Below, one piece after another: positions 34,723 to 43,283 of a stretch of 64,000 nucleotides of DNA; the stretch's first letter is position 1, and each line of letters starts with the position of its first letter. Position numbers and translations under genes: made by a program. The stretch spans positions 124,001 through 188,000 of the forward strand of contig NZ_AP017655.1 in assembly GCF_002355855.1 (NCBI RefSeq), in the 5' to 3' direction. Source of the DNA: Sphingobium cloacae (GTDB taxonomy: Bacteria > Pseudomonadota > Alphaproteobacteria > Sphingomonadales > Sphingomonadaceae). Under the pieces are notes generated by a model, which was not told the origin of the DNA, searched no databases, and worked only from the letters and a program-made list of their open reading frames with translations.

Positions 34723-35936
34723 CGGATCAGCGCGATCCCGACGCGCAGACGCCTGGTGTTTCGATCATAGTCGAGGAGGTTTTCTCCATATCCGATGAAG
34801 CTCTGACCGAAGAGGTAGAAGTCCGGCCCGCCGCCCAGGATACGGCGGAGCGGATAGGACAGGTCGGCGGACAGCGCGCCCTTTCCGCTGCCGATATTGA
34901 AGCGGGTGGAGGTGGAGAGGCGCAGTCCATTATCCTCCCCGACCTCCATAAAAAGACCGGTGTTGCCGCGATACCGGCGTATGTCGGGATTGTCGGACTT
35001 GTCCCCGACGAAGAGGGAGAGGCGCGGCGCGATAGAGAGGCGATAGCCGCCGCCCAGCGGAATGGCGGCCATGGGCGCCAGATAGATGCTGTTGATGCTC
35101 CGCGAGGCCTCGCCGTCCCGGCCGTTGGACTCGTGCCGGATGCCACCCTGTGCGCTCAGGGACACGCCGCTCGCCAGTGTGGTCGAGGGCGTAAGATAGA
35201 ATATCTCGGGCTGGAAATCGATGTTCCGGAAAGGCGAGGAGTCCGCGCCCAGATCCCAGAACATGCGCTGCGTGTAGGCGAAATGGAGTCCATCGCGCCA
35301 GCTTTGCGGGAGACCTTCCGCGCGGCGGCTTCCGAACAACTGATATTTGAAGCTGAGCTGGATCCGGGCTTCGCTGTTGGTGTCCGGACCATAGACCGCA
35401 TAAATGGGTTCGTAGCCGGACAGGTTGGCGAGGAAGGCGTTGCCCGCCCTGCGATCCGAAGGCGGCGGTGTGGGAGCAGGGGCTCGCACAGGCGGAACCG
35501 GCGCAGGCGTGTGCGCCTCGGCGAGATGCGATGCCGGCGCCGCAGGGCGCGGTATCATGGCGATCTGGCTGACGTTCCAGGCGGGGATGGAAAGCCGGGC
35601 CAGGTCCAGGGATTGCCCATCACGGGCTGCCAGGCGGTAGCGGGCGCGCTCGAATCCGCGGGGCGCTATGATCACATGGTCCGCCACATCGCGGGCGCGC
35701 TCGAGCCAGACCGTCCGGATATCTCCCGACCGTTCGACCCGGGCCTCGATCCGATCAGGGAGCGCGAAGCTCTGCGGTTCATCGCCCTCGTTCAGCAAGC
35801 GCAGATCGACGAGCAAAGCGCCCTCTGCATCCTGTTCGCCCGCGTCCCGGACGAGCACCGCTACCGGCGCTGCCTGCGCCGCGGCGGGCACAAGGAGCGC
35901 TGTCGCCAGCAACCATCGGATAGACCGGTCCATCAT
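34719..35936 (-). CDS. pldA: Outer-membrane phospholipase A1
   Basis: 405 residues. There is a signal peptide (MMDRSIRWLLATALLVPAAAQA), a ~140-residue N-terminal region with a Pro-rich linker (PAPVPPVRAPAPTPPP), then a beta-barrel. The active-site motif GGIRHESNG (His ~266, Ser ~268) and the calcium-region SRSINSIY (Asn ~280) match PldA's His/Ser/Asn. It cleaves acyl chains from phospholipids that reach the outer leaflet. The N-terminal ‘extra’ domain is unlike E. coli PldA. It overlaps fabI and mlaE by 4 bases each. Confidence 0.82.
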   Translation of the reverse strand: MMDRSIRWLLATALLVPAAAQAAPVAVLVRDAGEQDAEGALLVDLRLLNEGDEPQSFALPDRIEARVERSGDIRTVWLERARDVADHVIIAPRGFERARYRLAARDGQSLDLARLSIPAWNVSQIAMIPRPAAPASHLAEAHTPAPVPPVRAPAPTPPPSDRRAGNAFLANLSGYEPIYAVYGPDTNSEARIQLSFKYQLFGSRRAEGLPQSWRDGLHFAYTQRMFWDLGADSSPFRNIDFQPEIFYLTPSTTLASGVSLSAQGGIRHESNGRDGEASRSINSIYLAPMAAIPLGGGYRLSIAPRLSLFVGDKSDNPDIRRYRGNTGLFMEVGEDNGLRLSTSTRFNIGSGKGALSADLSYPLRRILGGGPDFYLFGQSFIGYGENLLDYDRNTRRLRVGIALIR

Positions 35937-36706
35937 GCGAGAAGGTGCTGTCCGCCATCGACCGGGATCACCGTTCCGGTGATCCGGCTGGCTGCGTCAC
36001 TGACGAGGAAGGCAGCCAGCCCGCCGACATCCTCTATCGTCACCAACTGGCCGACCGGCGTCTGGGCGGCGGCGCGCTCGAGCAATTCATCGAACCGCGC
36101 GATGCCACTGGCGGCGCGGGTGGCGATAGGGCCCGGCGATATCGCATGGGCGCGGATGCCCTGGGGGCCCAGTTCGGCGGCGATATAGCGCGTCGCGCTC
36201 TCCAGCGCCGCCTTGACCGGTCCCATGAGGTTGTAGTTTTCAACGACGCGCTCCGAGCCGTAGAAGGTGACGCAGAGCAGGCAGCCGCCTTGCGCCATCA
36301 AGGGCTCGGCCAGCTTCGCCATGCGAAGGAAGCTGTGGCAGGAGACGTCCATCGCGATGCCGAACCCCTCGGCGCTGCTGTCGACGACGCGGCCATGGAG
36401 ATCGTCGCGGGGTGCGAAGGCGATCGAATGCAGCAGGAAGTCGAGTCCGCCCCATCGGTCCCGCACCTGGTCGAACAGGGCCTCGAGCTGGCCGGGCTCA
36501 CGCACATCGCAGGGGGCGAGCCATTCGGCGCCCAGCCGGTCCGCCACCGGCTCGACCCAGCCTTTCGCCTTCTCGTTCAGATAGGTCGCGGCAAGGCGCG
36601 CGCCGCAGCGGCTGAAAGCCTCGGCGCAGCCCGCTGCAATGCTCTGTTCGTTGGCGATACCGACGATCAGGCCACGCTTGCCGCGAAGATCGACGAGGGG
36701 GGTCAT
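35933..36706 (-). CDS. fabI: Enoyl-ACP/CoA reductase, FabI type
   Basis: 257 residues of the FabI short-chain reductase family. The nucleotide loop is GIANEQSIAAG (~16-26) and the active-site YNLMGPVKA gives Y~156-x6-K~163. FabI reduces the enoyl double bond using NADH. A second FabI on an accessory element is unlikely to be the essential copy; next to thiolase/PhaB/MaoC/Pta it could act on crotonyl-CoA (inference). FabI paralogues are also known to change triclosan tolerance, which is another possible benefit. It overlaps ackA and pldA. Confidence 0.85.
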   Translation of the reverse strand: MTPLVDLRGKRGLIVGIANEQSIAAGCAEAFSRCGARLAATYLNEKAKGWVEPVADRLGAEWLAPCDVREPGQLEALFDQVRDRWGGLDFLLHSIAFAPRDDLHGRVVDSSAEGFGIAMDVSCHSFLRMAKLAEPLMAQGGCLLCVTFYGSERVVENYNLMGPVKAALESATRYIAAELGPQGIRAHAISPGPIATRAASGIARFDELLERAAAQTPVGQLVTIEDVGGLAAFLVSDAASRITGTVIPVDGGQHLLA

Positions 36707-37893
36707 GTTTTAACTCCAAAAAGGGTGGCCAGTGTCTGCAGGACGATCATCCGTTCTTCGTCCGTCGGGATGACGCGGACGGTAATGGGGCTGCCAGGCG
36801 CGCTGATGACGTCGGCATGGACGGCATTGGCCCGCTCATCGAGGCTGATGTCGAGCCATGCGAGGCGCTCGCAGATGCCCGCGCGGATGGCGGCGTCGTT
36901 CTCGCCGATGCCGGCCGTGAAGACGAGACCGTCAAGGCCGCCCAGCGATGACGCCAGCGCGCCGGCCTCGCGCGCGGCACGCCAGATGAAGAGGTCGATG
37001 GCCTCGCGGGCTTCGGGCCGGTCGCTGGCCGCAAGCTCACGCATGTCGCTCGAGATGCCTGATACGCCCAGCAGGCCCGATTGCTTGTAGAGCAGCGCCT
37101 CCACATCGGCGGCGCTCATGCCCACCCGGTTCTGGAGATGCAGGATGACGCCAGGGTCGATCGACCCGCAGCGCGTGCCCATCATCAGGCCGTCGAGCGC
37201 GGTGAAACCCATCGTCGTGTCGATGCTCTTGCCGCCTGACATGGCGCACAGGCTTGCGCCGTTGCCCAGATGCGCGGCGATCACGCGGCCGGCGGCAAGC
37301 GATGGGTCGAGCTCTGCCAGGCGGCGGGCGATATAGTCGTAGGAGAGGCCATGGAAGCCGTAGCGCCTGATGCCCTGCTCGTGAAGTGCGCGCGGGAGCG
37401 CGAAGCGGGTGGCGGGTGCGGGGCGATCATGGTGGAAGGCGGTGTCGAAGCAGGCGACCTGGGGAAGGTCCGGCGCGAGCGCGGCGATCGCGCGGATGGC
37501 AGCCAGATTATGGGGCTGGTGGAGCGGGGCCAGTGGACAGAGCTTCTCAAGCTCCTCGAGCACTATGGTATCGATCAGGCACGACTGGGCGAAGTCGACC
37601 CCGCCGTGGACGACGCGGTGCCCGACGGCGAGGACTTCGCGCCCTTCGAGATGCGATGTGGCCCAGTCAAACAACCATGCGAGCAACTCTGCATGGGTCA
37701 TGGCGCGTTCGTCGGGCCACTCGCGTTCGATCAGCACTGTGCCTGCTGCGTCGCGAATGGCGAGGCGGGGAGAAAGACCGATCCGTTCGATCTTGCCGCC
37801 GGCGGACAATGTCGGTTTGCGGTCGCGATCGAGCGTATAGAGCGCGAACTTGATGCTGGACGAGCCCGAATTGAGGCTGACGACGGCCTTCAT
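36703..37893 (-). CDS. ackA: Acetate/butyrate-type kinase
   Basis: 396 residues from ATG 37893 (MKAVVSLNSGSSSIKFALYT). The upstream frame to 38247 is a shadow of the Pta gene. Motifs: the N-terminal NSGSSSIKF phosphate loop, then GHRVVHGGVDF, PLAPLHQPHNLAAI and AHLGNGASLCAM (~205-216). It converts acyl-phosphate plus ADP to carboxylate plus ATP. Whether it prefers acetyl- or butyryl-phosphate cannot be told from sequence. Start overlaps the stop of the Pta gene. Confidence 0.88.
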   Translation of the reverse strand: MKAVVSLNSGSSSIKFALYTLDRDRKPTLSAGGKIERIGLSPRLAIRDAAGTVLIEREWPDERAMTHAELLAWLFDWATSHLEGREVLAVGHRVVHGGVDFAQSCLIDTIVLEELEKLCPLAPLHQPHNLAAIRAIAALAPDLPQVACFDTAFHHDRPAPATRFALPRALHEQGIRRYGFHGLSYDYIARRLAELDPSLAAGRVIAAHLGNGASLCAMSGGKSIDTTMGFTALDGLMMGTRCGSIDPGVILHLQNRVGMSAADVEALLYKQSGLLGVSGISSDMRELAASDRPEAREAIDLFIWRAAREAGALASSLGGLDGLVFTAGIGENDAAIRAGICERLAWLDISLDERANAVHADVISAPGSPITVRVIPTDEERMIVLQTLATLFGVKT

Positions 37894-39311
37894 GTGCGCA
37901 TACCCTCCGGCAGGCCGGGCGCCGCCTTGGTCGCCGCGCGCGCTACCAGCACGGCAACGGCGCAGGAAGCAAGGCGCGTGCGCAGGCTGTCGGCCCGGCT
38001 GGTGAGGATGATCGGCACACGCGCACCCAGCACGATGCCTGCCGCATCCGCCCCGCCGAGGAAGGTGAGCTGCTTGGCGAGCATGTTGCCCGCCTCCAGA
38101 TCGGGTACGACCAATATGTCCGCCTTGCCCGCGACGGGCGACACGATCCCTTTTTCCTTCGCGGCCGCCTCGCTGATCGCATTGTCGAAGGCGAGCGGGC
38201 CATCGAGGAGGCCGCCCGTGATCTGGCCCCGGTCGGCCATCTTGCACAGCGCGGCAGCATCGAGCGTGGTCGGCATCGCCGGGTTCACCGTCTCGACAGC
38301 GGACAGGATCGCGACCCTGGGTTGGCCGATGTCCAGCACATGGGCAAGATCGATGGCGTTGCGGATGATATCCGCCTTTTCTTCAAGGTTCGGCGCGATG
38401 TTGATCGCCGCGTCGGTGATGATGAGCGGCGTCGGATGGCCGGGCACGTCCATCACATAGGCATGGCTGATCCGCCGTTCGGTACGCAGGCCCGTCGCGC
38501 GCGACACGACCGCGCCCATCAATTCGTCGGTATGCAGCGATCCCTTCATGAGCAGCACCGCCTCGCCGGCCCGCACCAGTTCGACGGCCTTCGCCGCCGA
38601 ATCATGGCTGTGCGCGCTTTCCACGATGCGATAGGCCGCCACATCCTTGCCGGCCTCGGCCGCCGCTGCAAGAATGCGGGCCCTCGGTCCCACCAGGATC
38701 GGATCGATCAGCCCTGCCTCGGCGGCCTCGACCGCTGCCGCCAGCGCGGCGGCCGAACAGGGGTGAGCGATGGCGGTGCGCGCGGGGTTGCCGCGCACGC
38801 CCTCGATCAACCGATGATAGCCGTCATGGTCTGACAGGCGGATATCGGGGAGCGCGATGCGCGGGCGGCGGATCTTCTCGGTGGGGGCCTTGACCTGCGC
38901 TTCGCCGGTGATGACGGTCTCGCCATTCTGATTGTCGCAGCGGCAGTCGAGCAGCAGGATATGCTTGTCCGCCCGCTTTTCCGTCACCGTCACCGTCGCG
39001 GTGATGGCGTCGCCGATGCCCACGGGCCTCAGGAACCGCAGCGACTGGCCGAGATAGATGGCACCGGGGCCGGGCAGTTCGGTCCCGAGCACCGCCGATA
39101 TCAGCCCGCCGCCCCACATGCCGTGCGCGATCACCCGGCGGAAGAAGTCGCTTTCGGCATAATCCTCGTCCAGATGGGCCGGATTGACGTCGCCCGACAC
39201 CAGCGCGAAGAGCTGGATATCGCGCTTGGAGAGCGTGCGGGTCACGCTCGCGCTTTCGCCCACGGCGATCTCGTCGAAGGTCCGGTTTTCGATCATGGCC
39301 TCATCGGTCAT
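37890..39311 (-). CDS. MaoC (R-enoyl-CoA hydratase)–phosphotransacylase fusion
   Basis: 473 residues. Residues 1-~150 are a MaoC-like hotdog domain (FDEIAVGESASVTRTLSKRDIQLFALVSGDVNPAHLD; the D-x-N-x-x-H motif DVNPAH holds the catalytic residues). From ~160 a phosphate acetyl/butyryltransferase domain follows (EAGLIDPILVGPRARI; later EKADIIRNAIDLAHVLDIGQ and LDGPLAFDNAISEAAAKEKGI). Such bifunctional enoyl-CoA hydratase/phosphate acyltransferases are known. It would hydrate or dehydrate (R)-3-hydroxyacyl-CoA and exchange CoA for phosphate. Overlaps ackA; 3 bases after phaC. Confidence 0.85.
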   Translation of the reverse strand: MTDEAMIENRTFDEIAVGESASVTRTLSKRDIQLFALVSGDVNPAHLDEDYAESDFFRRVIAHGMWGGGLISAVLGTELPGPGAIYLGQSLRFLRPVGIGDAITATVTVTEKRADKHILLLDCRCDNQNGETVITGEAQVKAPTEKIRRPRIALPDIRLSDHDGYHRLIEGVRGNPARTAIAHPCSAAALAAAVEAAEAGLIDPILVGPRARILAAAAEAGKDVAAYRIVESAHSHDSAAKAVELVRAGEAVLLMKGSLHTDELMGAVVSRATGLRTERRISHAYVMDVPGHPTPLIITDAAINIAPNLEEKADIIRNAIDLAHVLDIGQPRVAILSAVETVNPAMPTTLDAAALCKMADRGQITGGLLDGPLAFDNAISEAAAKEKGIVSPVAGKADILVVPDLEAGNMLAKQLTFLGGADAAGIVLGARVPIILTSRADSLRTRLASCAVAVLVARAATKAAPGLPEGMRT

Positions 39312-39314
39312 GGC

Positions 39315-41072
39315 TCAGCGCTCCAGGACATAATGGCCGGGCGCGTCCGCGATCGGCGCATAGCCTTTGTCCGCGGCGCCCATGGACGGCGGGGCCCCGG
39401 GCGCGCCCGAACGGCTTGCAAGCCAGTCGCCCCATTCGGTCCACCAGGAACCCTGCTTCTTCTCTGCGTGGCGTTCCCATTCCTCCGGATCGTAGGAGAG
39501 ACCATCGGTTTCGCGCGTCAGCACGCGGTAGCGCCGGCCGTTGTGGCCCGGTTCCGAGACGATACCGGCATTATGGCCGCCGCTCGTCAGCACGAAGGTG
39601 ATCTCGGCCCCGGTCAGCAGGTGGATCTTATGCACCGAATGCCAGGGCGCGACATGATCGCGCTCGGTGCCGACGACGAACAACGGTCTGCGGATCGCCG
39701 AGAGCGCGATGGTGCGACCATTGACCTTGTATTTGCCCTCGGCCAGGTCATCGTCGAGGAACAGGCGCCGCAGATACTGGCTGTGCATGGCATAGGGCAT
39801 GCGCGTCCCGTCGGCGTTCCAGGCCATGAGGTCGTTGAGAGGCGCGCGCTCGCCCATCAGATATTCCGACAGGATGCGCGACCAGACGAGGTCGTTGGAT
39901 TTGAGGATCTGGAACGCGCCGCCCATCTGGCCGCTGTCGAGATAGCCCCGGCTCCACATCATCTTTTCGAGGAGATTGAGCTGTCCCTCATCGATGAAGA
40001 GGCCCAGTTCGCCCGGTTCGCTGAATTCGGTCTGCGCCGCGAAAAGCGTCACGCTGGCAAGGCGATCGTCACCCTCGCGCGCCATCGTCGCCGCTGCGAT
40101 CGAGAGCAGCGTGCCGCCTAGGCAATAGCCCACGGCATGAACGGCGGGCGCGCCGGTAATCGCGCTCACCGCATCGAGCGCCGCCATCGGCCCGAGTTGC
40201 CGATAGGCCTCCATGTCGAGGTCGCGGTCCTCGCTGTCCGGATTGTGCCAGGAGATCATGAACACGGTGAAGCCCTGGGACGTCAGCCACTGGACGAGGC
40301 TGTTCTCGGGCGAGAGGTCGAGGATGTAATATTTCATGATCCATGCCGGCACGATCAGGATCGGCTCGGGCCGCACCGTGTCGGTGGTGGGGGCGTACTG
40401 GATCAGTTCGATGAGGCGGTTGCGATAGACGACCTTGCCCCTGGCGGTCGCCACCGTCTCCCCCACGCGGAAGGCGTCCGTGCCCGCCGGAGGCAAGCCT
40501 CTTACGAGATGCTGCATATCCTCGATCAGATGGCGGAACCCGTCGACCAGGCATTGGCCGCCGGTCTCGACGATCTTGCGCTGGAGAACCGGGTTGGTCG
40601 TAAGGAAGTTGGTCGGCGCAAGGATATCGAGCATCTGTCTGGCGGTGAATTCGACCATGTCCTCATGATGGCTGCCGACGCCGCCCACCCCGGTTGTCGC
40701 CGCGTGCCACCATTGCTGGTTGAGAAGGAACGCCTGCGAGAGGAGGTTGAAGGGCGGCTGCTGCCAGGCGGGATCGGCAAAGCGGCGGTCCTGCGGCAGC
40801 GGCTCGATCACGGGCGCCGCGTCGCGGTCGCCTGCGGATCGGACGGCATAGTCGAAGAGCCGCACATATTTGCGGGCCGCCTTGGCGGTGAGTTGCAGCT
40901 GCTTGCCCGGTGCGAAGGCGAGATGATGTCCCCAGTCCGAAAAGGCCTGGAGGATGGTGATGGGGGAGAGCCCCGCGGTCATCTGCGCGATCGCGGCGCC
41001 CGCGGCCCTGTCGAGGGTTTCGGCGATCCCGTCGAGCGGGTCGGGTGCCTGGGGCATGTTCTGGGCGCTCAT
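39315..41072 (-). CDS. phaC: Class I poly(3-hydroxyalkanoate) synthase
   Basis: 585 residues, usual class I length. The lipase-like box is GYCLGG with active-site Cys near 317. Later VGTERDHVAPWHS and SGGHNAGIVS supply Asp and His. It polymerises (R)-3-hydroxyacyl-CoA, mainly 3-hydroxybutyryl-CoA, at granule surfaces. About 110 bases separate it from the ABC ATPase upstream, the largest gap in this operon, so an internal promoter is possible. The phasin is encoded separately at 46233. Confidence 0.92.
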   Translation of the reverse strand: MSAQNMPQAPDPLDGIAETLDRAAGAAIAQMTAGLSPITILQAFSDWGHHLAFAPGKQLQLTAKAARKYVRLFDYAVRSAGDRDAAPVIEPLPQDRRFADPAWQQPPFNLLSQAFLLNQQWWHAATTGVGGVGSHHEDMVEFTARQMLDILAPTNFLTTNPVLQRKIVETGGQCLVDGFRHLIEDMQHLVRGLPPAGTDAFRVGETVATARGKVVYRNRLIELIQYAPTTDTVRPEPILIVPAWIMKYYILDLSPENSLVQWLTSQGFTVFMISWHNPDSEDRDLDMEAYRQLGPMAALDAVSAITGAPAVHAVGYCLGGTLLSIAAATMAREGDDRLASVTLFAAQTEFSEPGELGLFIDEGQLNLLEKMMWSRGYLDSGQMGGAFQILKSNDLVWSRILSEYLMGERAPLNDLMAWNADGTRMPYAMHSQYLRRLFLDDDLAEGKYKVNGRTIALSAIRRPLFVVGTERDHVAPWHSVHKIHLLTGAEITFVLTSGGHNAGIVSEPGHNGRRYRVLTRETDGLSYDPEEWERHAEKKQGSWWTEWGDWLASRSGAPGAPPSMGAADKGYAPIADAPGHYVLER

Positions 41073-41186
41073 GATCGGTCCTTTTTGAAGATTTCCATTA
41101 CAGGGCGGCTACCGGTCGGGCCGTTGCCCGGGGAGGCAAAGCTGCGGCAAAAGGCCGCTGTCGCCCTTGAGAACAGAGAAAGAAAA

Positions 41187-42044
41187 TCAATCCTCATAAT
41201 TCTCTCCCAGGTACAGACGACGGACTTCGTCATGGTGAAGAAGCTCTTGCGGCTTGCCCACGAAAAGCACCTTGCCGCCGTGGATGACATAGGCGCGGTC
41301 GACCAGTTCGAGCATCTCATGGACGTTATGGTCGGTGATGAGGACGCCGACGCCACGCCTTTTGAGATCGCGGACCATGAGCTTGATGTCCGCGATCGAA
41401 ATGGGATCGATCCCGGCGAAAGGCTCGTCGAGCAGGATCACGCCAGGCTCGGCCGCCAGGGCGCGCGCGATCTCGCAGCGCCGCCGCTCGCCGCCGGACA
41501 GGGAAGGGGAGGGTGTCGACCGCAGATGCGTCAGGCCGAAATCGGCAAGCAGTTCGCCCAGCCGGCGGTCGATGTCGCCAGGGTCGGTCATGCGCAGTTC
41601 CAGCACAGAGCGGATGTTGTCCGCAACGCTCATCCCGCGAAAGATCGAGGCTTCCTGCGGCAGATAGCCAAGCCCGCGGTTGCCGCGCTCATGCATGGCC
41701 AGTGCTGAGACATCTTCGCCGTCGAGCAGTATACGACCGCCATCGAGGCGTATGAGACCCATGATCCCGTAGAAGCAGATCGTCTTGCCTGTGCCGTTGG
41801 GGCCGAGCAGGCCAACGATCTCGCCGCGATCGACCTCGAGCGAGAAGCCGTCCAGCACCTTTCGCCGTCCGAACGCTTTCTCGATCGCCTGGACTTTGAG
41901 CGCGGGCGGGCCGACCACCGACACCGACCCGGAGGTGTCCAGCCTGGCGCAGTCAACGCCTTCGCGGCAGGCTGATGGAGTGTCGGCAATGCGGCAGGCG
42001 CTGTCATCGAGCATCGTCAGAGGCCCGGCGCGGCACATTCGCAT
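41187..42044 (-). CDS. LptB-like ABC ATPase inside the PHA operon
   Basis: 285 residues if started at ATG 42044; 42014 is an alternative, and the open frame up to 42170 overlaps the thiolase gene and is a shadow. Walker A is GPNGTGKT, the signature SLSGGERRRCEIARAL, and Walker B VILLDEPFAGIDPI. The C-terminal YLGENYED resembles LptB, the LPS-export ATPase, as does GVGVLITDHNVHEMLEL. A ~50-residue N-terminal extension is unusual. No permease partner is adjacent, so it might pair with MlaE, chromosomal LptFG, or have a new partner. Confidence 0.75.
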   Translation of the reverse strand: MRMCRAGPLTMLDDSACRIADTPSACREGVDCARLDTSGSVSVVGPPALKVQAIEKAFGRRKVLDGFSLEVDRGEIVGLLGPNGTGKTICFYGIMGLIRLDGGRILLDGEDVSALAMHERGNRGLGYLPQEASIFRGMSVADNIRSVLELRMTDPGDIDRRLGELLADFGLTHLRSTPSPSLSGGERRRCEIARALAAEPGVILLDEPFAGIDPISIADIKLMVRDLKRRGVGVLITDHNVHEMLELVDRAYVIHGGKVLFVGKPQELLHHDEVRRLYLGENYED

Positions 42045-42075
42045 GAGAATCGCCGCCGCGCCGTGCCGCTCGTGA

Positions 42076-43260
42076 TCATGCCATCGCCTCCAGGGCGAGG
42101 GCCACGCCCTGGCCGCCGCCGATGCACAAGGTGACAACGCCCCGGCGCAGCCCGTCGCGCCGCATCGCATGCAGCAGGCGGGTGGTCAGCACGGCACCGG
42201 TCGCCCCGATCGGATGGCCATGCGCGATGGCGCCGCCTTCCACATTGACGATGTCCTCAGGGAGGCCGAGTTCCTGCGTGACCGCGATGGCGATGGCCGC
42301 GAAAGCCTCGTTGATCTCGACGCGATCGAGGTCTCCGACCGACCATCCCGCCCGCTCGAGCGCCTGCCGGACGGCGGGCACCGGCCCGAGGCCGAAGAGG
42401 CCGGGGGCGACCGCGCCGACACCGAACGCGACGAGGCGCCCCAGGGGCGTCACGCCATTGCGCTGCGCCCATTGCTCGTTCGCGACGATCATCGCGGACG
42501 CGCCGGTGTTGAGGCCGGGCGCATTGCCCGCCGTGATGGTGCCTTCCGGTCGGAAGGCAGGCTTTAGACGCGCGAGGCTCTCAAGGCTCGTATCGGCCCG
42601 GTTCTGCTCATCTTTTGCAAAGAGCGTCACAGCCTTGCGAGAAGGAATCTCGACAGGCACGATCTCCGCCTCGAACCGGCCATTGGCCTGGGCCGCGCTG
42701 AAACTCTGCTGCGAGCGCAACGCCCAGCCATCCTGCGCCTCCCGGCTGATGCCGAACTGTGCGACCAGATCCTCGGTGACCCAGCCTGAATGCTGATTGC
42801 TGAAGGCGTCATTCAGCCCGTCATGGAGCATGGCGTCGAGGAGTTTGCCCTCGCCCATACGATAGCCCCAGCGTCCCTTCTCGATGAGATAGGGCGCCTG
42901 GTCCATATTCTCCATGCCGCCGGCGATCACGGCCTGGCCAAGGCCGAGCATGATCTCCTGGGCGGCCGAGGCGATCGCCTGTGCGCCCGATCCGCAGACC
43001 CGGTTGACGGTCATGGCAGGAGCACTGTCGCGTAACCCCGCGTTGATGGCGGCCTGGCGGGCAGGGTTCATCTTCGCGCCTGCCTGGACCACCTGTCCCA
43101 TGACGACGCTGTCGATATTGTCAGCGCCCACGCCCGCGCGCCTGAGCGTTTCGGCGATGGCGACGCTGCCGAGCGCGGGCGCTTTCATGTCCTTGAGCGC
43201 GCCGCCATAGGCGCCGATGGGCGTGCGAACCGGGGCGCACAGAACGACAGGACTGGTCAT
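42076..43260 (-). CDS. phaA: Acetyl-CoA acetyltransferase (beta-ketothiolase)
   Basis: 394 residues from ATG 43260 (MTSPVVLCAPVRTPIGAYGG). The nucleophile Cys is in NRVCGSGAQAIASA (~Cys 88), and the late GHPIGATGA and CIGGGQGVA motifs carry the catalytic His and Cys. It condenses two acetyl-CoA into acetoacetyl-CoA. The open frame to 43713 is a shadow of phaB. Located 23 bases downstream of phaB. Confidence 0.9.
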   Translation of the reverse strand: MTSPVVLCAPVRTPIGAYGGALKDMKAPALGSVAIAETLRRAGVGADNIDSVVMGQVVQAGAKMNPARQAAINAGLRDSAPAMTVNRVCGSGAQAIASAAQEIMLGLGQAVIAGGMENMDQAPYLIEKGRWGYRMGEGKLLDAMLHDGLNDAFSNQHSGWVTEDLVAQFGISREAQDGWALRSQQSFSAAQANGRFEAEIVPVEIPSRKAVTLFAKDEQNRADTSLESLARLKPAFRPEGTITAGNAPGLNTGASAMIVANEQWAQRNGVTPLGRLVAFGVGAVAPGLFGLGPVPAVRQALERAGWSVGDLDRVEINEAFAAIAIAVTQELGLPEDIVNVEGGAIAHGHPIGATGAVLTTRLLHAMRRDGLRRGVVTLCIGGGQGVALALEAMA

Positions 43261-43283
43261 GAGAATAATCCTTCCACGCATTT

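Noticed and set aside
37894..38247. N-terminal extension of the acyl kinase
   Set aside because: It is a shadow of the MaoC-Pta gene; the kinase begins at MKAVVSLNSGSSS.
42045..42170. N-terminal extension of the LptB-like ATPase
   Set aside because: It overlaps the thiolase gene and has no family likeness.
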